Positions 1-10,157 of a stretch of 64,000 bases of DNA are shown one piece after another. The stretch spans positions 840,501 through 904,500 of the forward strand of contig JALDNG010000090.1 of assembly GCA_024349245.1 (NCBI GenBank), written 5' to 3'. The notes beneath the pieces are model-generated. The model did no database searches. It saw only the letters and a list, made by a program, of their open reading frames with translations, and was not told the origin of the DNA. The stretch's first letter is position 1; every line of letters begins with the position of its first letter. The stretch is from Neodontobutis hainanensis (Eukaryota > Chordata > Actinopteri > Gobiiformes > Odontobutidae). The translations under genes were made by a program, and so were the position numbers.

Positions 1-1250
1 GTCAGGGCTTCAAGAACCCCTACGCACAGACGTATGCAAGACATGGGTTTCAGCAACACATGGGTTTCTTACTTTTTTTGTAACTTCTTTTAAAACAATT
101 TTCAAAACTTTTTATTTTATGCAAAAATAAAATTTATGAATTTGCAATGATTGTTAGGATTTTTGACCATTGTGGAGTAACAATAATAGTGTTTACTTAT
201 GGACTGTAAATGTACAGTTTCACCTTATCACTGGGAAACAGTGAAGATAAAACCCAATAAAATATTCCTCAGGAAATAATTGTGTAGTTCCATACATTTC
301 AGTTTATATAATAAAAATAAAAATTCAAATTAATAATTATTCAGGCATTATTTTATTAATTGTGTGAATTGAACCTAAAATTTTAATGACATCATAACTT
401 CTGATACAGAGTTCATTTCTTGTCTTGGTTTACAGTAGAAGATCATAAAGAACTGGAGAATAAAGTGCAGCGTCCAGTGTTGTGTGAAACTGGGCAAATA
501 TGATTAATGGACTTCCAACAACTTATTTCCCGTTTTTGCAGTTGTACCCTTCAAAAAGTCTGGTCAAAGGACACTGTGGCTGCTCTCAGTTGTAGATAAT
601 TATAGCATTTGGAAGGATTTTACGCTGCCATCTGCTTAGGAATTTATTATATAATGTTAATATGGCTGTAATATTATAAAGCTGTCAATTTGTAGAATAT
701 GTAATATCATTTTGCCTATACATTGTTTTGCTTTTCTAACCACTTTTTACTAATTGCACAAGTAAACACTTTTACACAACATTTAGAAAATGTTCATGGT
801 GTCGCATTTTCTAAAAGGTCGTCCTAAAAAATAAACAATTATGAGGTCACTGCAAAGTAGTCACATTGACATTAACATAAGACTCCATTAGGTCATGCTG
901 CACGTGTCCTATTCCACTGAAAGTCAATGGGTCATCTGTAGCCAGCTGATAGAGGAAGCTAAAGGATTTTATGAACAAGGCCTGCTTTACACACAAACAA
1001 CACAAACAGATCTGTTAGCTGTGTTATCCTCCAAGTAAAAAATAAAAAATAAGAAAGCAGAAAGCTTAGAATCTGGCCTGTAAGAATGAAGGAAGAAAAA
1101 ACAAGTACCTTTAACCGTGGAATATTGTCTGTCTACTATCTCATTCCACCATTCTACCTCCTCAGAACGATGACCACACTAAAGTCTCTGATGGGTTAGT
1201 CACTGGGCCTCAGGGTGGAGGTTGGGACATCAATCTGACCTTTTCCCCAG
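1..1250. other. AT-rich non-coding stretch, no gene recognised
   Basis: No reading frame of note and no repeat family recognised. An AG acceptor at 434-435 after a T-rich stretch opens a short frame (EDHKELENKVQRP, then a stop at about 504), which could be an upstream exon of the candidate exon at 1251, but the donor is poor and the phase fits only with a weak GT. If the exon at 1251 is real, this stretch is its upstream intron. Confidence 0.4.
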
Positions 1251-1380
1251 TACAGCCCACAGCACTGCGGGACAGATCTACAAAGAGCTGAGTGGACAAC
1301 TGTACTCCCCGATGACGGTCCAGGTGTGGCAGGTGATGGATGGACTTCTGCTGCAGAGACAGAACCACGAAGATTGCTGA
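1251..1380 (+). CDS. Candidate 3'-terminal coding exon, protein not recognised
   Basis: Seen: a good acceptor (CTGACCTTTTCCCCAG, ending at 1250) opens a frame of 42 codons from 1252 to the TGA at 1378-1380. The peptide begins TAHSTAGQIYKELSGQLYSP and ends LLLQRQNHEDC; it looks helical and amphipathic, with no low-complexity bias. An AATAAA follows 256 bases after the stop, as expected for a last exon. The exon starts in phase 2 (one base, then ACA). Two minus-strand frames over the same bases look like shadows. I do not recognise the protein. The rest of the gene would lie to the left, mostly outside the window. An open frame of this length after a chance AG is possible, so this is a moderate call. 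Confidence 0.4.
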
Positions 1381-1635
1381 TGGAAAGGCGAGACTTGTGT
1401 CCGACATCTGGGCCTGACCGCTGCGGGGGCGTGCTGGCAGAATCATGTTTGAAGCCAGTAAGCAGAGTCATGAGTGTCATTCATATACAAGTTTAACACT
1501 GGCAACAAGACTAAGACGCTGCTACTGTAGCTAAAGTAACAAAGCTCTTCTACATTATTGTTCAGTCTTCTTCACATTTTGTAGACTGTAATCCAACACT
1601 GACCAGCTATTACATGATGATCATCAAAATAATTA
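1381..1635 (+). other. Putative 3' UTR of the candidate exon
   Basis: Sequence between the TGA of the candidate terminal exon and the AATAAA at 1636. It has no further plausible coding and becomes AT-rich towards the signal. It is a UTR only if the exon is real. Confidence 0.3.
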
Positions 1636-1641
1636 AATAAA
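1636..1641 (+). terminator. Poly(A) signal AATAAA
   Basis: Canonical hexamer inside an AT-rich tail, 256 bases after the stop codon of the candidate exon at 1251-1380. A GATGAATGCGTTTG stretch about 25-40 bases later could serve as the downstream G/U element. AATAAA is frequent in AT-rich DNA, so the support comes mainly from its position. Confidence 0.35.
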
Positions 1642-3840
1642 CATCTAGATGCATTGCACAAGATGAATGCGTTTGATTTCCAGCTGAGTTTACATGTAAT
1701 TCCTGAGATAATAAAGTCCATACAAATGTGTTTGGGGATGTCATTTTAATAGTTTTTGTATTAAGCTGATTCCTGTATTAGGTTCCTCTTGATATAGGAA
1801 AACATACAGTAGTTCTCCCTAACCCTTTTTAATCATTAGGACATCTTACAATTTTCTTTAAAATGACACACTAAGATGTTTAAATGTAAAATATGTGCAC
1901 AAAGTATAGTACAGGTAGTTACAAGGCTTAGCCAAGAGGACTTACCCAAAATGTACACAAGAAGCATCAGTAGATAGAAAACAATTTAAGAAGATGAATT
2001 TAATAAGCATGCAGTTACAGAGTAAATAAACCTTGTGACTGTACTTTTTTCAAATAAATGCATTTTTTGGTTTATTTACCACACGCAGCAGTTTAATATC
2101 TGTTGGCTGTCCATTTGGTCTAATTCAATGTAACTGCCACTCTTCTTGTTGCATTGCTGGTGTAATGTTTCTGTGCTGGTGCTCTTATTTCACCAGAGAC
2201 ACATTCCAGCCCGTCCAGTCAGTATGTTCTTTCAGTTTATTTTTGTTGTGCCTAAACTTTACTGCACACAGGCCCACATCACTGTACCCTTTGAAAAAAA
2301 ACTTCTCATATTTGTTAATGTTTTATTCTAATAATTTATGTTCCATGCTATAAAAAAAACTATTAAAATTTCAGAGTGCACTGCCAACAAGAATAACATT
2401 TGTTTTGGGAGATTAACTTTATGTAAACGCCTTGATAATCACTGTCTCTATAGACTTTTCACTACGTATATTTTTTTATAAGAATCAGAGCTAGTTTCTT
2501 GGCTTCTACATGACTGGCTGCTCGTCTAATTGGCTGAACGGAGCAGATTGAAAATAGTACCTTTCGGCACATATTTTGCAATCAACTAATATTTCTTAAT
2601 ATGAGCGTGCATGTCTGAGCCATTTTATATTGTCACAGCTTGTTAATCTCTGGAGCACATTCAATCTCCCTTTGAAAATGAGAGTGTAATTGGGCACTTT
2701 ATCTTAAAGTGATGTCTTGTAAGATTAATCTCCTTTGCCTTAGATTTTGTTAACAAAGCCTGTGTTCATCACTTTGGGCTTGTGGAGCCGATCAATAACA
2801 CACAGGCCTCTATGCTGATTTTGTGGTGATGGGATATTCTGATCAGATTAAAATGCTAAAACCACACAAGCTAATGAAGTAGCTGGAGGGTGGGTTTGAA
2901 GATGAGTTTTTTAGATCTAAGTTGAGTTTTGCACTTTTTTCAGTCAGAAAAACAAATGACTAAAGTGGGTTCATTGTAAAATATGTGTTTAAAACCAATA
3001 AGAAGTGGTTAGGTTGGATTTTGATGTAGTTTGTTCCATAAAGTTTTTTTTTCCATTGACTTCAATTTACTGATCAAAATACAAAGTTCAGTCATTTTTT
3101 TTACAGGTATTACTCAGGTTATTTTGTCTTCATTAGTCTTCATAGTGTAAGAAAGCAATAGATTCTGTTAAATATCGCAATATTTCATGATGCAATTCTT
3201 GTATAGATTCAAATTACAGCCAAATAAATTTTCTTACAAATTCAAAATTAAACATTGTGTTAAGTATTTTTGAAAAAAAAAAAAAATACTGCAAGCAATA
3301 TGTTTGTTGTCTATTTAGTTAAGAAAAAAATGTTGTGAGTCATGGTTTCAGTGCTTGCTATTTTATTAATCGCAATATATTGTCTTACATCTGATCTCCG
3401 GTCGTATGTCTTGGACACTTGGTAATCATCCAATGATGAGCCCAGAACCTGCCCCTCCTTCAGTTTGTACAGACTCATATTTTCTCCTGTCTTACATTAA
3501 CGTCAACTTAATTCTTCATTTTTTTTTGCAAAACAAAGCAAAATTTTATATTTATACACTCTCTTGAATTTAGTAATACTCGTAAAACATTTAGAATTTA
3601 AAAAACTCGATAAGCCCACTCCATACACTGAGAGAGGCATCTGTTTTAACGTGGTGCAAAAAGGATAAGGATTGCAATTTTAGGTGGCTAATATTTTTCG
3701 GTCTGTGTGACTTCAGTTGCCTAACTTCCATTGCAAGGCTGTATAAGATTGTGGAAATGCTAAAAAATAACATTGTAGATTATCAAAATACATTCTTCAT
3801 CTGTGACTGTACAAACGGTAGTTATACATTTACTATGTAT
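1642..3840. other. Non-coding stretch; possible conserved element at 2480-2880
   Basis: No gene recognised. Poly(A) runs occur at about 3271-3286. The part at about 2480-2880 is less AT-rich, free of simple repeats and dense in homeodomain-, GATA- and TCF-like words (for example AAGATTAATCTCCTTTG and TTATCTTAAAG). That is the look of a vertebrate conserved non-coding element, but nothing here proves conservation. Confidence 0.3.
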
Positions 3841-4245
3841 AACGTACATCGGACCCTTACATGTACATTTCATGTGACGGTTCAAAAAATTTAATTATTT
3901 CTTTTGTGTTATACCAGACTTTGTTGTAGTGTGTATAGTTAATTATACAAGCAGCTACTATTAAAAAAAAAAAAAAAAAATGGCTATTTTTAACTTTTAT
4001 CAATGGCAAAGCTTAATGTCATGTTGTGTTTGTTGTTTGTTGTGTTTTTTTATTTCTTTATTTTTTTTGAGCTAACCGTATCTTTTTCTATAATTTTAAA
4101 ATGTATAGCGTTTTAGCTAGAACACATTTTATGTAAATATTTATAAAAAACATATTTTCAAGTGTTCAGACGTAAATGTTACCAAGTTAGGATATAAAAG
4201 CAACTATAAAGTGCTCTCCAAATGCTAGAAAAACTAAACAAGATC
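3841..4245. repeat. Truncated left unit of the array (unit 0)
   Basis: Homologous to the spacer between tRNA and U6 of the full units (the GTACATCGGACC, CAGACTTTGTTGTAGTGTGTA and CAACTATAAAGTGCTCTCCAAATGC segments). It starts after the tRNA and has an 18-base poly(A) at 3963-3980 where the others read AAAAATGGCC. Just after AACTAAACAAGATCT it jumps to GAAATAGTCTGAGGG, the second line of the minisatellite. The U6 gene and its promoter, about 270 bases in the other units, are therefore deleted. Confidence 0.8.
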
Positions 4246-4668
4246 TGAAATAGTCTGAGGGATTATCTGACTGATTTAGTCTGAGGGATTATCAGACTGT
4301 GTAAGGAATTTTCAGACTGATTTAGTGTGAGGGATTATCTGATTGAATTAGTGTGAAGGATTATCTGACTGATTTAGTGTGAGGGATTGTCTGACTGATT
4401 TAGTGTGAGGGATTGTCTAACTGATTTAGTGTGAGGGATTATTTTACTGATTTAGTGTGAGGGATTATCAGACTGTGTAAGGAATTTTCAGACTGATTTA
4501 ATGTGAGGGATTATCTGACTGAATTAGTGTGAGGGATTATCTGACACAATTAAAGTGAGGGATTATCAGACTGTGTGAGGGATTTTCAGACTGATTTAGT
4601 CTGAGGGATTATCTGACTGATTTAGTTTGAGGGATTATCAGACTGTGTGAGGGATTATCAGACTGATA
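4246..4668. repeat. Minisatellite block A (26/20-bp units)
   Basis: Units are variants of GTGAGGGATTATCTGACTGA plus TTTAGT (26 bases), interspersed with 20-base units ending CAGACTGT. About 16-18 units. It separates unit 0 from the first full tRNA/U6 unit. Confidence 0.9.
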
Positions 4669-5030
4669 ATACTTTTTTGACATCTCAATCTCAATGACTA
4701 ATCACTATAAATTTGACCTAATATAATAGTCTTACACAAGTTAATGTGTAGATGACTTAAGTAGACATAAGGCCCCTGACTCACCTCATTCAACGGCTGT
4801 TGCTGATCTCCAGACGTTAGAGAAGCGCTTGACGAGAAACGCGGGCCTCTGGGCTTCACACATTCTCAAACTGTTTGGAGCAGTGAAACTCTGAAAAGTG
4901 CTCAACTAGTGCAAATCTTAGCAGAATGACTACTGCTCTTGTTGTGCACCAAGGTTTGTCTCTGACACAGGACACTCCTAATCTCTCTGAGGAGCAGATT
5001 TGAGGAGACACACCTCCTTTGAGGAATCCA
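4669..5030. other. Linker between minisatellite and tRNA-Ala, unit 1
   Basis: Repeated nearly unchanged before every tRNA copy. It contains a short GC-richer part (CAACGGCTGTTGCTGATCTCC, then GAGAAACGCGGGCC) and ends CCTTTGAGGAATCCA just before the tRNA. Here the copy reads GCAGATTTGAGG where other units read GCAGATGCGAGG. No protein gene: the 64- and 88-codon frames seen around other copies run through or across the tRNA and are accidental. Confidence 0.7.
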
Positions 5031-5103
5031 GGGGAATTAGCTCAAATGGTAGAGCGCTCGCTTAGCATGCGAGAGGTAGCGGGATCGATGCCCGCATTCT
5101 CCA
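5031..5103 (+). tRNA. tRNA-Ala-AGC: tRNA-Ala(AGC), copy 1
   Basis: 73 bases including the discriminator A. The anticodon AGC is at tRNA bases 34-36, read as inosine-GC to decode GCU/GCC/GCA. The acceptor stem GGGGAAT/ATTCTCC has a tolerated mismatch or wobble. Box A is TAGCTCAAATGG and box B is GGATCGATGCC. The sequence matches, as I know it, a standard vertebrate nuclear tRNA-Ala(AGC). It is identical in all five copies. There is no intron. The 3' flank reads GCTGTCTTCTAATT with no run of four Ts nearby, so termination would have to use a non-canonical signal or a T-run about 250 bases on. Confidence 0.96.
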
Positions 5104-5705
5104 GCTGTCTTCTAATTCTGTCCTCAGCCTGTGGTTTCAATGTAACCCCACACGAAATGTACATCAGACCACTACATGTCTGTTTCATGTGACTGTTCTC
5201 AATCATTCAGGTCATCATGAAGAAAAAGTCAAAGCAAAAGCATCTGTACTCATTTGGACCATAATACATTAGTTAAAAAATTACTACAAAGTTACATGTT
5301 AATAAAGCAGTATTATATAGTTTATTACAATACTGTACAAAAAAATGTAATTATCCCTTTTGTGTTATACCAGACTTTGTTGTAGTGTGTAGAGTTAATT
5401 AAACAAGCAGCAACACTATTAAAAATGGCCATTTTTAACTTTTATCAATGACAAAGCTTAATGTCATTCTGACTTTAAATGTTTGCTTGTGTGTTGTGTT
5501 TTTCTATTTATTTAATTTTTTTTGAGCTAACTGTATCTTTTTCTATAATTTTAAAATGTATAGCGTTTTAGCTAGAACATATTTTATGTAAATATTTATA
5601 AAAAACATATTTTCAAGTGTTCAGACGTAAATGTTACCAAGTTAAGATAAAAAAGCAACTATAAAGTGCTCTCTAAATGCTAGAAAAACTAAACAAAATC
5701 TTGTT
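5104..5705. other. Spacer between convergent tRNA and U6, unit 1
   Basis: AT-rich, conserved between units, no gene seen. The tRNA on plus and the U6 on minus transcribe towards each other across it. In this unit the stretch that reads TCTTTTTCATG in units 2, 4 and 5 reads TCTGTTTCATG, so even that possible back-up tRNA terminator is missing. Confidence 0.6.
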
Positions 5706-5756
5706 AAAAAATGAGGAACACTTCACGAATTTGCGTGTCATCCTTGCGCAGGGGCC

Positions 5757-5797
<41 letters not shown>

Positions 5798-5812
5798 TTA
5801 GCGAACTAACAC
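5706..5812 (-). ncRNA. U6: U6 spliceosomal snRNA, variant 5' stem, copy 1
   Basis: Reads on the minus strand from 5812. The body carries the U6 landmarks ATACTAAAATTGG, ACAGAGA (pairs with the 5' splice site), the AGC triad in GATTAGCATGG and the internal stem-loop region CCCCTGCGCAAGGATGACACG. The 5' end is GTGTTAG-TTCG-CTAACAC, a perfect 7-bp hairpin unlike the usual GTGCTCGC-TTCG-GCAGCAC type. The 3' end is TTCCTCATTTTTT, with the T-run as Pol III terminator and LSm/La-type tail. This copy has one change near the 3' end (GTGTTCC for GCGTTCC). A TATA box and PSE lie at the right distances upstream. Confidence 0.9.
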
Positions 5813-5836
5813 AACAGATACATGAGTCTGTCTCAG

Positions 5837-5905
5837 ATATATACGCCTCTGCTGGCAGTGCTTCCTCAGACATGGTGTAGGAGTCACAGGTGCATCATGG
5901 ATAAT
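5837..5905 (-). promoter_or_regulatory. U6 external Pol III promoter, unit 1
   Basis: On the minus strand, relative to U6 +1 at 5812: TATATAT at 5837-5843 (-25 to -31); PSE-like CACCATGTCTGAGGA at 5863-5877 (-51 to -65), the standard vertebrate U6 position; and ATTATCCATGATGCACCTG at 5887-5905, resembling a ZNF143/Staf (SPH) site, though closer than a usual distal element. Confidence 0.75.
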
Positions 5906-5973
5906 CTGCTCGGGTCTGGGCTTAATGAGCTCTGACCGAAGCGTATTCACTTCTGTTTTTATCTGACACTGGT

Positions 5974-6488
5974 GTAGTGTGAGGGATTATCAGACTGAAA
6001 TAGTCTGAGGGATTATCTGACTGATTTAGTCTGAGGGATTATCAGACTGTGTAAGGAATTTTCAGACTGATTTAGTGTGAGGGATTATCTGATTGAATTA
6101 GTGTGAAGGATTATCTGACACAATTAGTGTAAGGGATTATCTGACTGAATTAGTGTGAGGGATTATCTGACATAATTAAAGTGAGGGATTATCAGACTGT
6201 GTGAGGGATTTTCAGACTGATTTAGTGTGAGGGATTATCTGACTGAATTAGTTTGAGGGATTATGTGAGTGAATTAGTGTGAGGTATTATCTGACAAAAT
6301 TAAAGTGAGGGATTATCTGACTGTGTGAGGGATTTTCAGACTGATTTAGTCTGAGGGATTATCAGACTGTGTGAGGGATTCCCAGACTGATTTAGTCTGA
6401 GGGATTATCTGACTGATTTAGTTTGAGGGAGTATGTGACTGATTAAGTGTGAGGGATTATCAGACTGTGTGAGGGATTATCAGACTGA
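5974..6488. repeat. Minisatellite block B
   Basis: Same 26/20-base unit family as block A, about 515 bases. Its order of variant units is nearly the same as in blocks C and D, showing that these three units were copied as wholes and not expanded independently. Confidence 0.9.
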
Positions 6489-6852
6489 TAATACTTTTTT
6501 GACATCTCAATCTCAATGACTAATCACTATAAATTTGACCTAAAATAATAGTCTTACACAAGTTAATGTGTAGATGACTTAAGTAGACATAAGGCCCCTG
6601 ACTCACCTCATTCAACGGCTGTTGCTGATCTCCAGACGTTAGAGAAGCGCTTGACGAGAAACGCGGGCCTCTGGGCTTCACACATTCTCAAACTGTTTGG
6701 AGCAGTGAAACTCTGAAAAGTGCTCAACTAGTGCAAATCTTAGCAGAATGACTACTGCTCTTGTTGTGCACCAAGGTTTGTCTCTGACACAGGACACTCC
6801 TAATCTCTCTGAGGAGCAGATGCGAGGAGACACACCTCCTTTGAGGAATCCA
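6489..6852. other. Linker before tRNA-Ala, unit 2
   Basis: Near-identical to the unit 1 linker. An 88-codon frame starting at 6748 runs into the tRNA; I reject it as coding. Confidence 0.6.
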
Positions 6853-6925
6853 GGGGAATTAGCTCAAATGGTAGAGCGCTCGCTTAGCATGCGAGAGGTA
6901 GCGGGATCGATGCCCGCATTCTCCA
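6853..6925 (+). tRNA. tRNA-Ala-AGC: tRNA-Ala(AGC), copy 2
   Basis: Identical to copy 1 over all 73 bases. The 3' flank GCTGTCTTCTAATT again lacks TTTT. The first run of five Ts on the plus strand is at 7003-7007, 78 bases past the tRNA, so a primary transcript would carry a long trailer if only a T-run can stop it. Confidence 0.96.
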
Positions 6926-7539
6926 GCTGTCTTCTAATTCTGTCCTCAGCCTGTGGTTTCAATGTAACCCCACACGAAATGTACATCAGACCATTACATG
7001 TCTTTTTCATGTGACTATTCTCAATCATTCAGGTCATCATGAAGAAAAAGTCAAAGCAAAAGCATCTGTACTCACTTTTCACTCATTTGGACCATAATAC
7101 ATTAGTTAAAAAATTACTACAAAGTTACATGTTAATAAAGCAGTATTATATAGTTTATTACAATACTGTATAAAAAAATGTAATTATCCTTTTTGTGTTA
7201 TACCAGACTTTGTTGTAGTGTGTAGAGTTAATTAAACAAGCAGCAACACTATTAAAAATGGCCATTTTTAACTTTTATCAATGACAAAGCTTAATGTCAT
7301 TCTGACTTTAAATGTTTGCTTGTGTGTTCTGTTTTTTTATTTCTTTAGTTTTTTTTGAGCTAACTGTATCTTTTTCTATAATTTTAAAATGTATAGTGTT
7401 TTAGCTAGAACATATTTTATGTAAATATTTATAAAAAACATATTTTCAAGTGTTCAGACTTAATTTGTTACCAAGTTAGGATATAAAAGCAAATATAAAG
7501 TGCTCTCCAAATGCTAGAAAAACTAAACAAAATCTTGTT
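6926..7539. other. Spacer between tRNA and U6, unit 2
   Basis: As in unit 1 but with an 11-base insertion near 7070 (CTCACTTTTCACTCATTTGG region), shared only with unit 3. No gene seen. Confidence 0.6.
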
Positions 7540-7646
7540 AAAAAATGAGGAACGCTTCACGAATTTGCGTGTCATCCTTGCGCAGGGGCCATGCTAATCT
7601 TCTCTGTATCATTCAAATTTTAGTATATGTGTTAGCAAACTAACAC
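7540..7646 (-). ncRNA. U6: U6 snRNA variant, copy 2, with body mutations
   Basis: Same architecture as the other copies. Just before the ACAGAGA box it has AAATTTGAATGATACAGAGA where the others have AAATTGGAACGATACAGAGA, and the hairpin loop reads TTTG in place of TTCG. The ACAGAGA box, AGC triad and T-run are intact. The changes fall in a normally invariant part of U6, so this copy is the most likely to be non-functional, although its promoter is unchanged. Confidence 0.85.
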
Positions 7647-7670
7647 AACAGATACATGACTCTGTCTCAG

Positions 7671-7739
7671 ATATATACGCCTCTGCTGGCAGTGCTTCCT
7701 CAGACATGGTGTAGGAGTCACAGGTGCATCATGGATAAT
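7671..7739 (-). promoter_or_regulatory. U6 promoter, unit 2
   Basis: TATATAT at 7671-7677 and PSE-like CACCATGTCTGAGGA at 7697-7711 relative to +1 at 7646. The SPH-like ATGATGCACCTG lies further out. No visible damage despite the mutated transcript. Confidence 0.7.
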
Positions 7740-7807
7740 CTGCTCGGGTCTGGGCTTAATGAGCTCTGACCGAAGCGTATTCACTTCTGTTTTTATCTGA
7801 CACTGGT

Positions 7808-8323
7808 GTAGTGTGAGGGATTATCAGACTGAAATAGTCTGAGGGATTATCTGACTGATTTAGTCTGAGGGATTATCAGACTGTGTAAGGAATTTTCAGA
7901 CTGATTTAGTGTGAGGGATTATCTGATTGAATTAGTGTGAAGGATTATCTGACACAATTAGTGTAAGGGATTATCTGACTGAATTAGTGTGAGGGATTAT
8001 CTGACTGAATTAGTGTGAGGGATTATCAGACTGTGTGAGGGATTTTCAGACTGATTTAGTGTGAGGGATTATCTGACTGAATTAGTTTGAGGGATTATGT
8101 GAGTGAATTAGTGTGAGGTATTATCTGACAAAATTAAAGTGAGGGATTATCAGACTGTGTGAGGGATTTTCAGACTGATTTAGTCTGAGGGATTATCAGA
8201 ATGTGTGAGGGATTCCCAGACTGATTTAGTCTGAGGGATTATCTGACTGATTTAGTTTGAGGGAGTATGTGACTGATTAAGTGTGAGGGATTATCAGACT
8301 GTGTGAGGGATTATCAGACTGAT
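7808..8323. repeat. Minisatellite block C
   Basis: About 516 bases of the 26/20-base unit family, parallel to blocks B and D, with the local change CAGAATGTGTGAGG where the others have CAGACTGTGTGAGG. Confidence 0.9.
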
Positions 8324-8686
8324 AATACTTTTTTGACATCTCAATCTCAATGACTAATCACTATAAATTTGACCTAAAATAATAGTCTTACACAAGTTAA
8401 TGTGTAGATGACTTAAGTAGACATAAGGCCCCTGACTCACCTCATTCAACGGCTGTTGCTGATCTCCAGACGTTAGAGAAGTGCTTGACGAGAAACGCGG
8501 GCCTCTGGGCTCCACACATTCTCAAACTGTTTGGAGCAGTGAAACTCTGAAAAGTGCTCAACTAGTGCAAATCTTAGCAGAATGACTACTGCTCTTGTTG
8601 TGCACCAAGGTTTGTCTCTGACACAGGACACTCCTAATCTCTCTGAGGAGCAGATGCGAGGAGACACACCTCCTTTGAGGAATCCA
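8324..8686. other. Linker before tRNA-Ala, unit 3
   Basis: As in the other units, with small changes (GAAGTGCTTGACG, GGGCTCCACACATT). The minus-strand 64-codon frame and the plus-strand 88-codon frame here are repeat artefacts. Confidence 0.6.
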
Positions 8687-8759
8687 GGGGAATTAGCTCA
8701 AATGGTAGAGCGCTCGCTTAGCATGCGAGAGGTAGCGGGATCGATGCCCGCATTCTCCA
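8687..8759 (+). tRNA. tRNA-Ala-AGC: tRNA-Ala(AGC), copy 3
   Basis: Identical to the other copies. The 3' flank GCTGTCTTCTAATT lacks TTTT. A GTTTGTTTTTCATG stretch about 75 bases downstream gives the first T-run in this unit. Confidence 0.96.
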
Positions 8760-9373
8760 GCTGTCTTCTAATTCTGTCCTCAGCCTGTGGTTTCAATGTA
8801 ACCCCACACGAAATGTACATCAGACAATTATGTTTGTTTTTCATGTGACTGTTCTCAATCATTCAGGTCATCATGAAGAAAAAGTCAAAGCAAAAGCATC
8901 TGTACTCACTTTTCACTCATTTGGACCATAATACATTAGTTAAAAAATTACTACAAAGTTACATGTTAATAAAGCAGTATTATATAGTTTATTACGATAC
9001 TGTACAAAAAAATGTAATTATCCCTTTTGTGTTATACCAGACTTTGTTGTAGTGTGTAGAGTTAATTAAACAAGCAGCAACACTATTAAAAATGGCCATT
9101 TTTAACTTTTATCAATGACAAAGCTTAATGTAATTCTGACTTTAAATGTTTGCTTGTTTGTTGTGTTTTTCTATTTATTTAATTTTTTTTTGAGCTAACT
9201 GTATCTTTTTCTATAATTTTAAAATGTATAGCGTTTTAGCTAGAACACATTTTATGTAAATATTTATAAAAAACATATTTTCAAGTGTTCAGACGTAAAT
9301 GTTACCAAGTTAGGATATAAAAGCAACTATAAAGTGCTCTCCAAATGCTAGAAAAACTAAACAAAATCTTGTT
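8760..9373. other. Spacer between tRNA and U6, unit 3
   Basis: Carries the same 11-base insertion as unit 2, and the local replacement CAATTATGTTTG for CATTACATGTC. No gene seen. Confidence 0.6.
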
Positions 9374-9424
9374 AAAAAATGAGGAACGCTTCACGAATTT
9401 GCGTGTCATCCTTGCGCAGGGGCC

Positions 9425-9465
<41 letters not shown>

Positions 9466-9480
9466 TTAGCGAACTAACAC
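9374..9480 (-). ncRNA. U6: U6 snRNA variant, copy 3
   Basis: The cleanest copy. From ACATATACTAAAATTGG through GTGAAGCGTTCC it agrees base for base with vertebrate U6 as I know it. Only the 5' hairpin (GTGTTAG-TTCG-CTAACAC) and the tail (TCATTTTTT in place of ATATTTTT) differ. All catalytic and pairing elements are present: ACAGAGA, AGC triad and the internal stem-loop with its bulged U. Confidence 0.92.
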
Positions 9481-9504
9481 AACAGATACATGAGTCTGTC
9501 TCAG

Positions 9505-9573
9505 ATATATACGCCTCTGCTGGCAGTGCTTCCTCAGACATGGTGTAGGAGTCACAGGTGCATCATGGATAAT
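9505..9573 (-). promoter_or_regulatory. U6 promoter, unit 3
   Basis: TATATAT at 9505-9511 (-25 to -31), PSE-like CACCATGTCTGAGGA at 9531-9545 (-51 to -65), and an SPH/Staf-like element in 9555-9573 (-75 to -93). The spacing suits a type 3 Pol III promoter. Confidence 0.75.
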
Positions 9574-9642
9574 CTGCTCGGGTCTGGGCTTAATGAGCTC
9601 TGACCGAAGCGTATTCACTTCTGTTTTTATCTGACACTGGTG

Positions 9643-10157
9643 TAGTGTGAGGGATTATCAGACTGAAATAGTCTGAGGGATTATCTGACTGATTTAGTCT
9701 GAGGGATTATCAGACTGTGTAAGGAATTTTCAGACTGATTTAGTGTGAGGGATTATCTGATTGAATTAGTGTGAAGGATTATCTGACACAATTAGTGTAA
9801 GGGATTATCTGACTGAATTAGTGTGAGGGATTATCTGACACAATTAAAGTGAGGGATTATCAGACTGTGTGAGGGATTTTCAGACTGATTTAGTGTGAGG
9901 GATTATCTGACTGAATTAGTTTGAGGGATTATGTGAGTGAATTAGTGTGAGGTATTATCTGACAAAATTAAAGTGAGGGATTATCAGACTGTGTGAGGGA
10001 TTTTCAGACTGATTTAGTCTGAGGGATTATCAGACTGTGTGAGGGATTCCCAGACTGATTTAGTCTGAGGGATTATCTGACTGATTTAGTTTGAGGGAGT
10101 ATGTGACTGATTAAGTGTGAGGGATTATCAGACTGTGTGAGGGATTATCAGACTGAT
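9643..10157. repeat. Minisatellite block D
   Basis: About 515 bases. The variant-unit order is the same as in block B. Confidence 0.9.

Noticed and set aside
5706..5812. Interpretation of the GTGTTAG 5' end as U6atac
   Set aside because: The body has the major-spliceosome U6 landmarks (ATACTAAAATTGG, ACAGAGA, CCCCTGCGCAAGGATGACACG), not those of U6atac.
6748..7014. Repeated 88-codon plus-strand frames at 6748, 8582, 10416 and 12933
   Set aside because: They run straight through the tRNA-Ala gene, and their conservation is explained by the array being nearly identical.
8473..8667. Repeated 64-codon minus-strand frames at 8473, 10307 and 12824
   Set aside because: Antisense to the tRNA upstream linker; conserved only because the units are copies, with no protein-like features.
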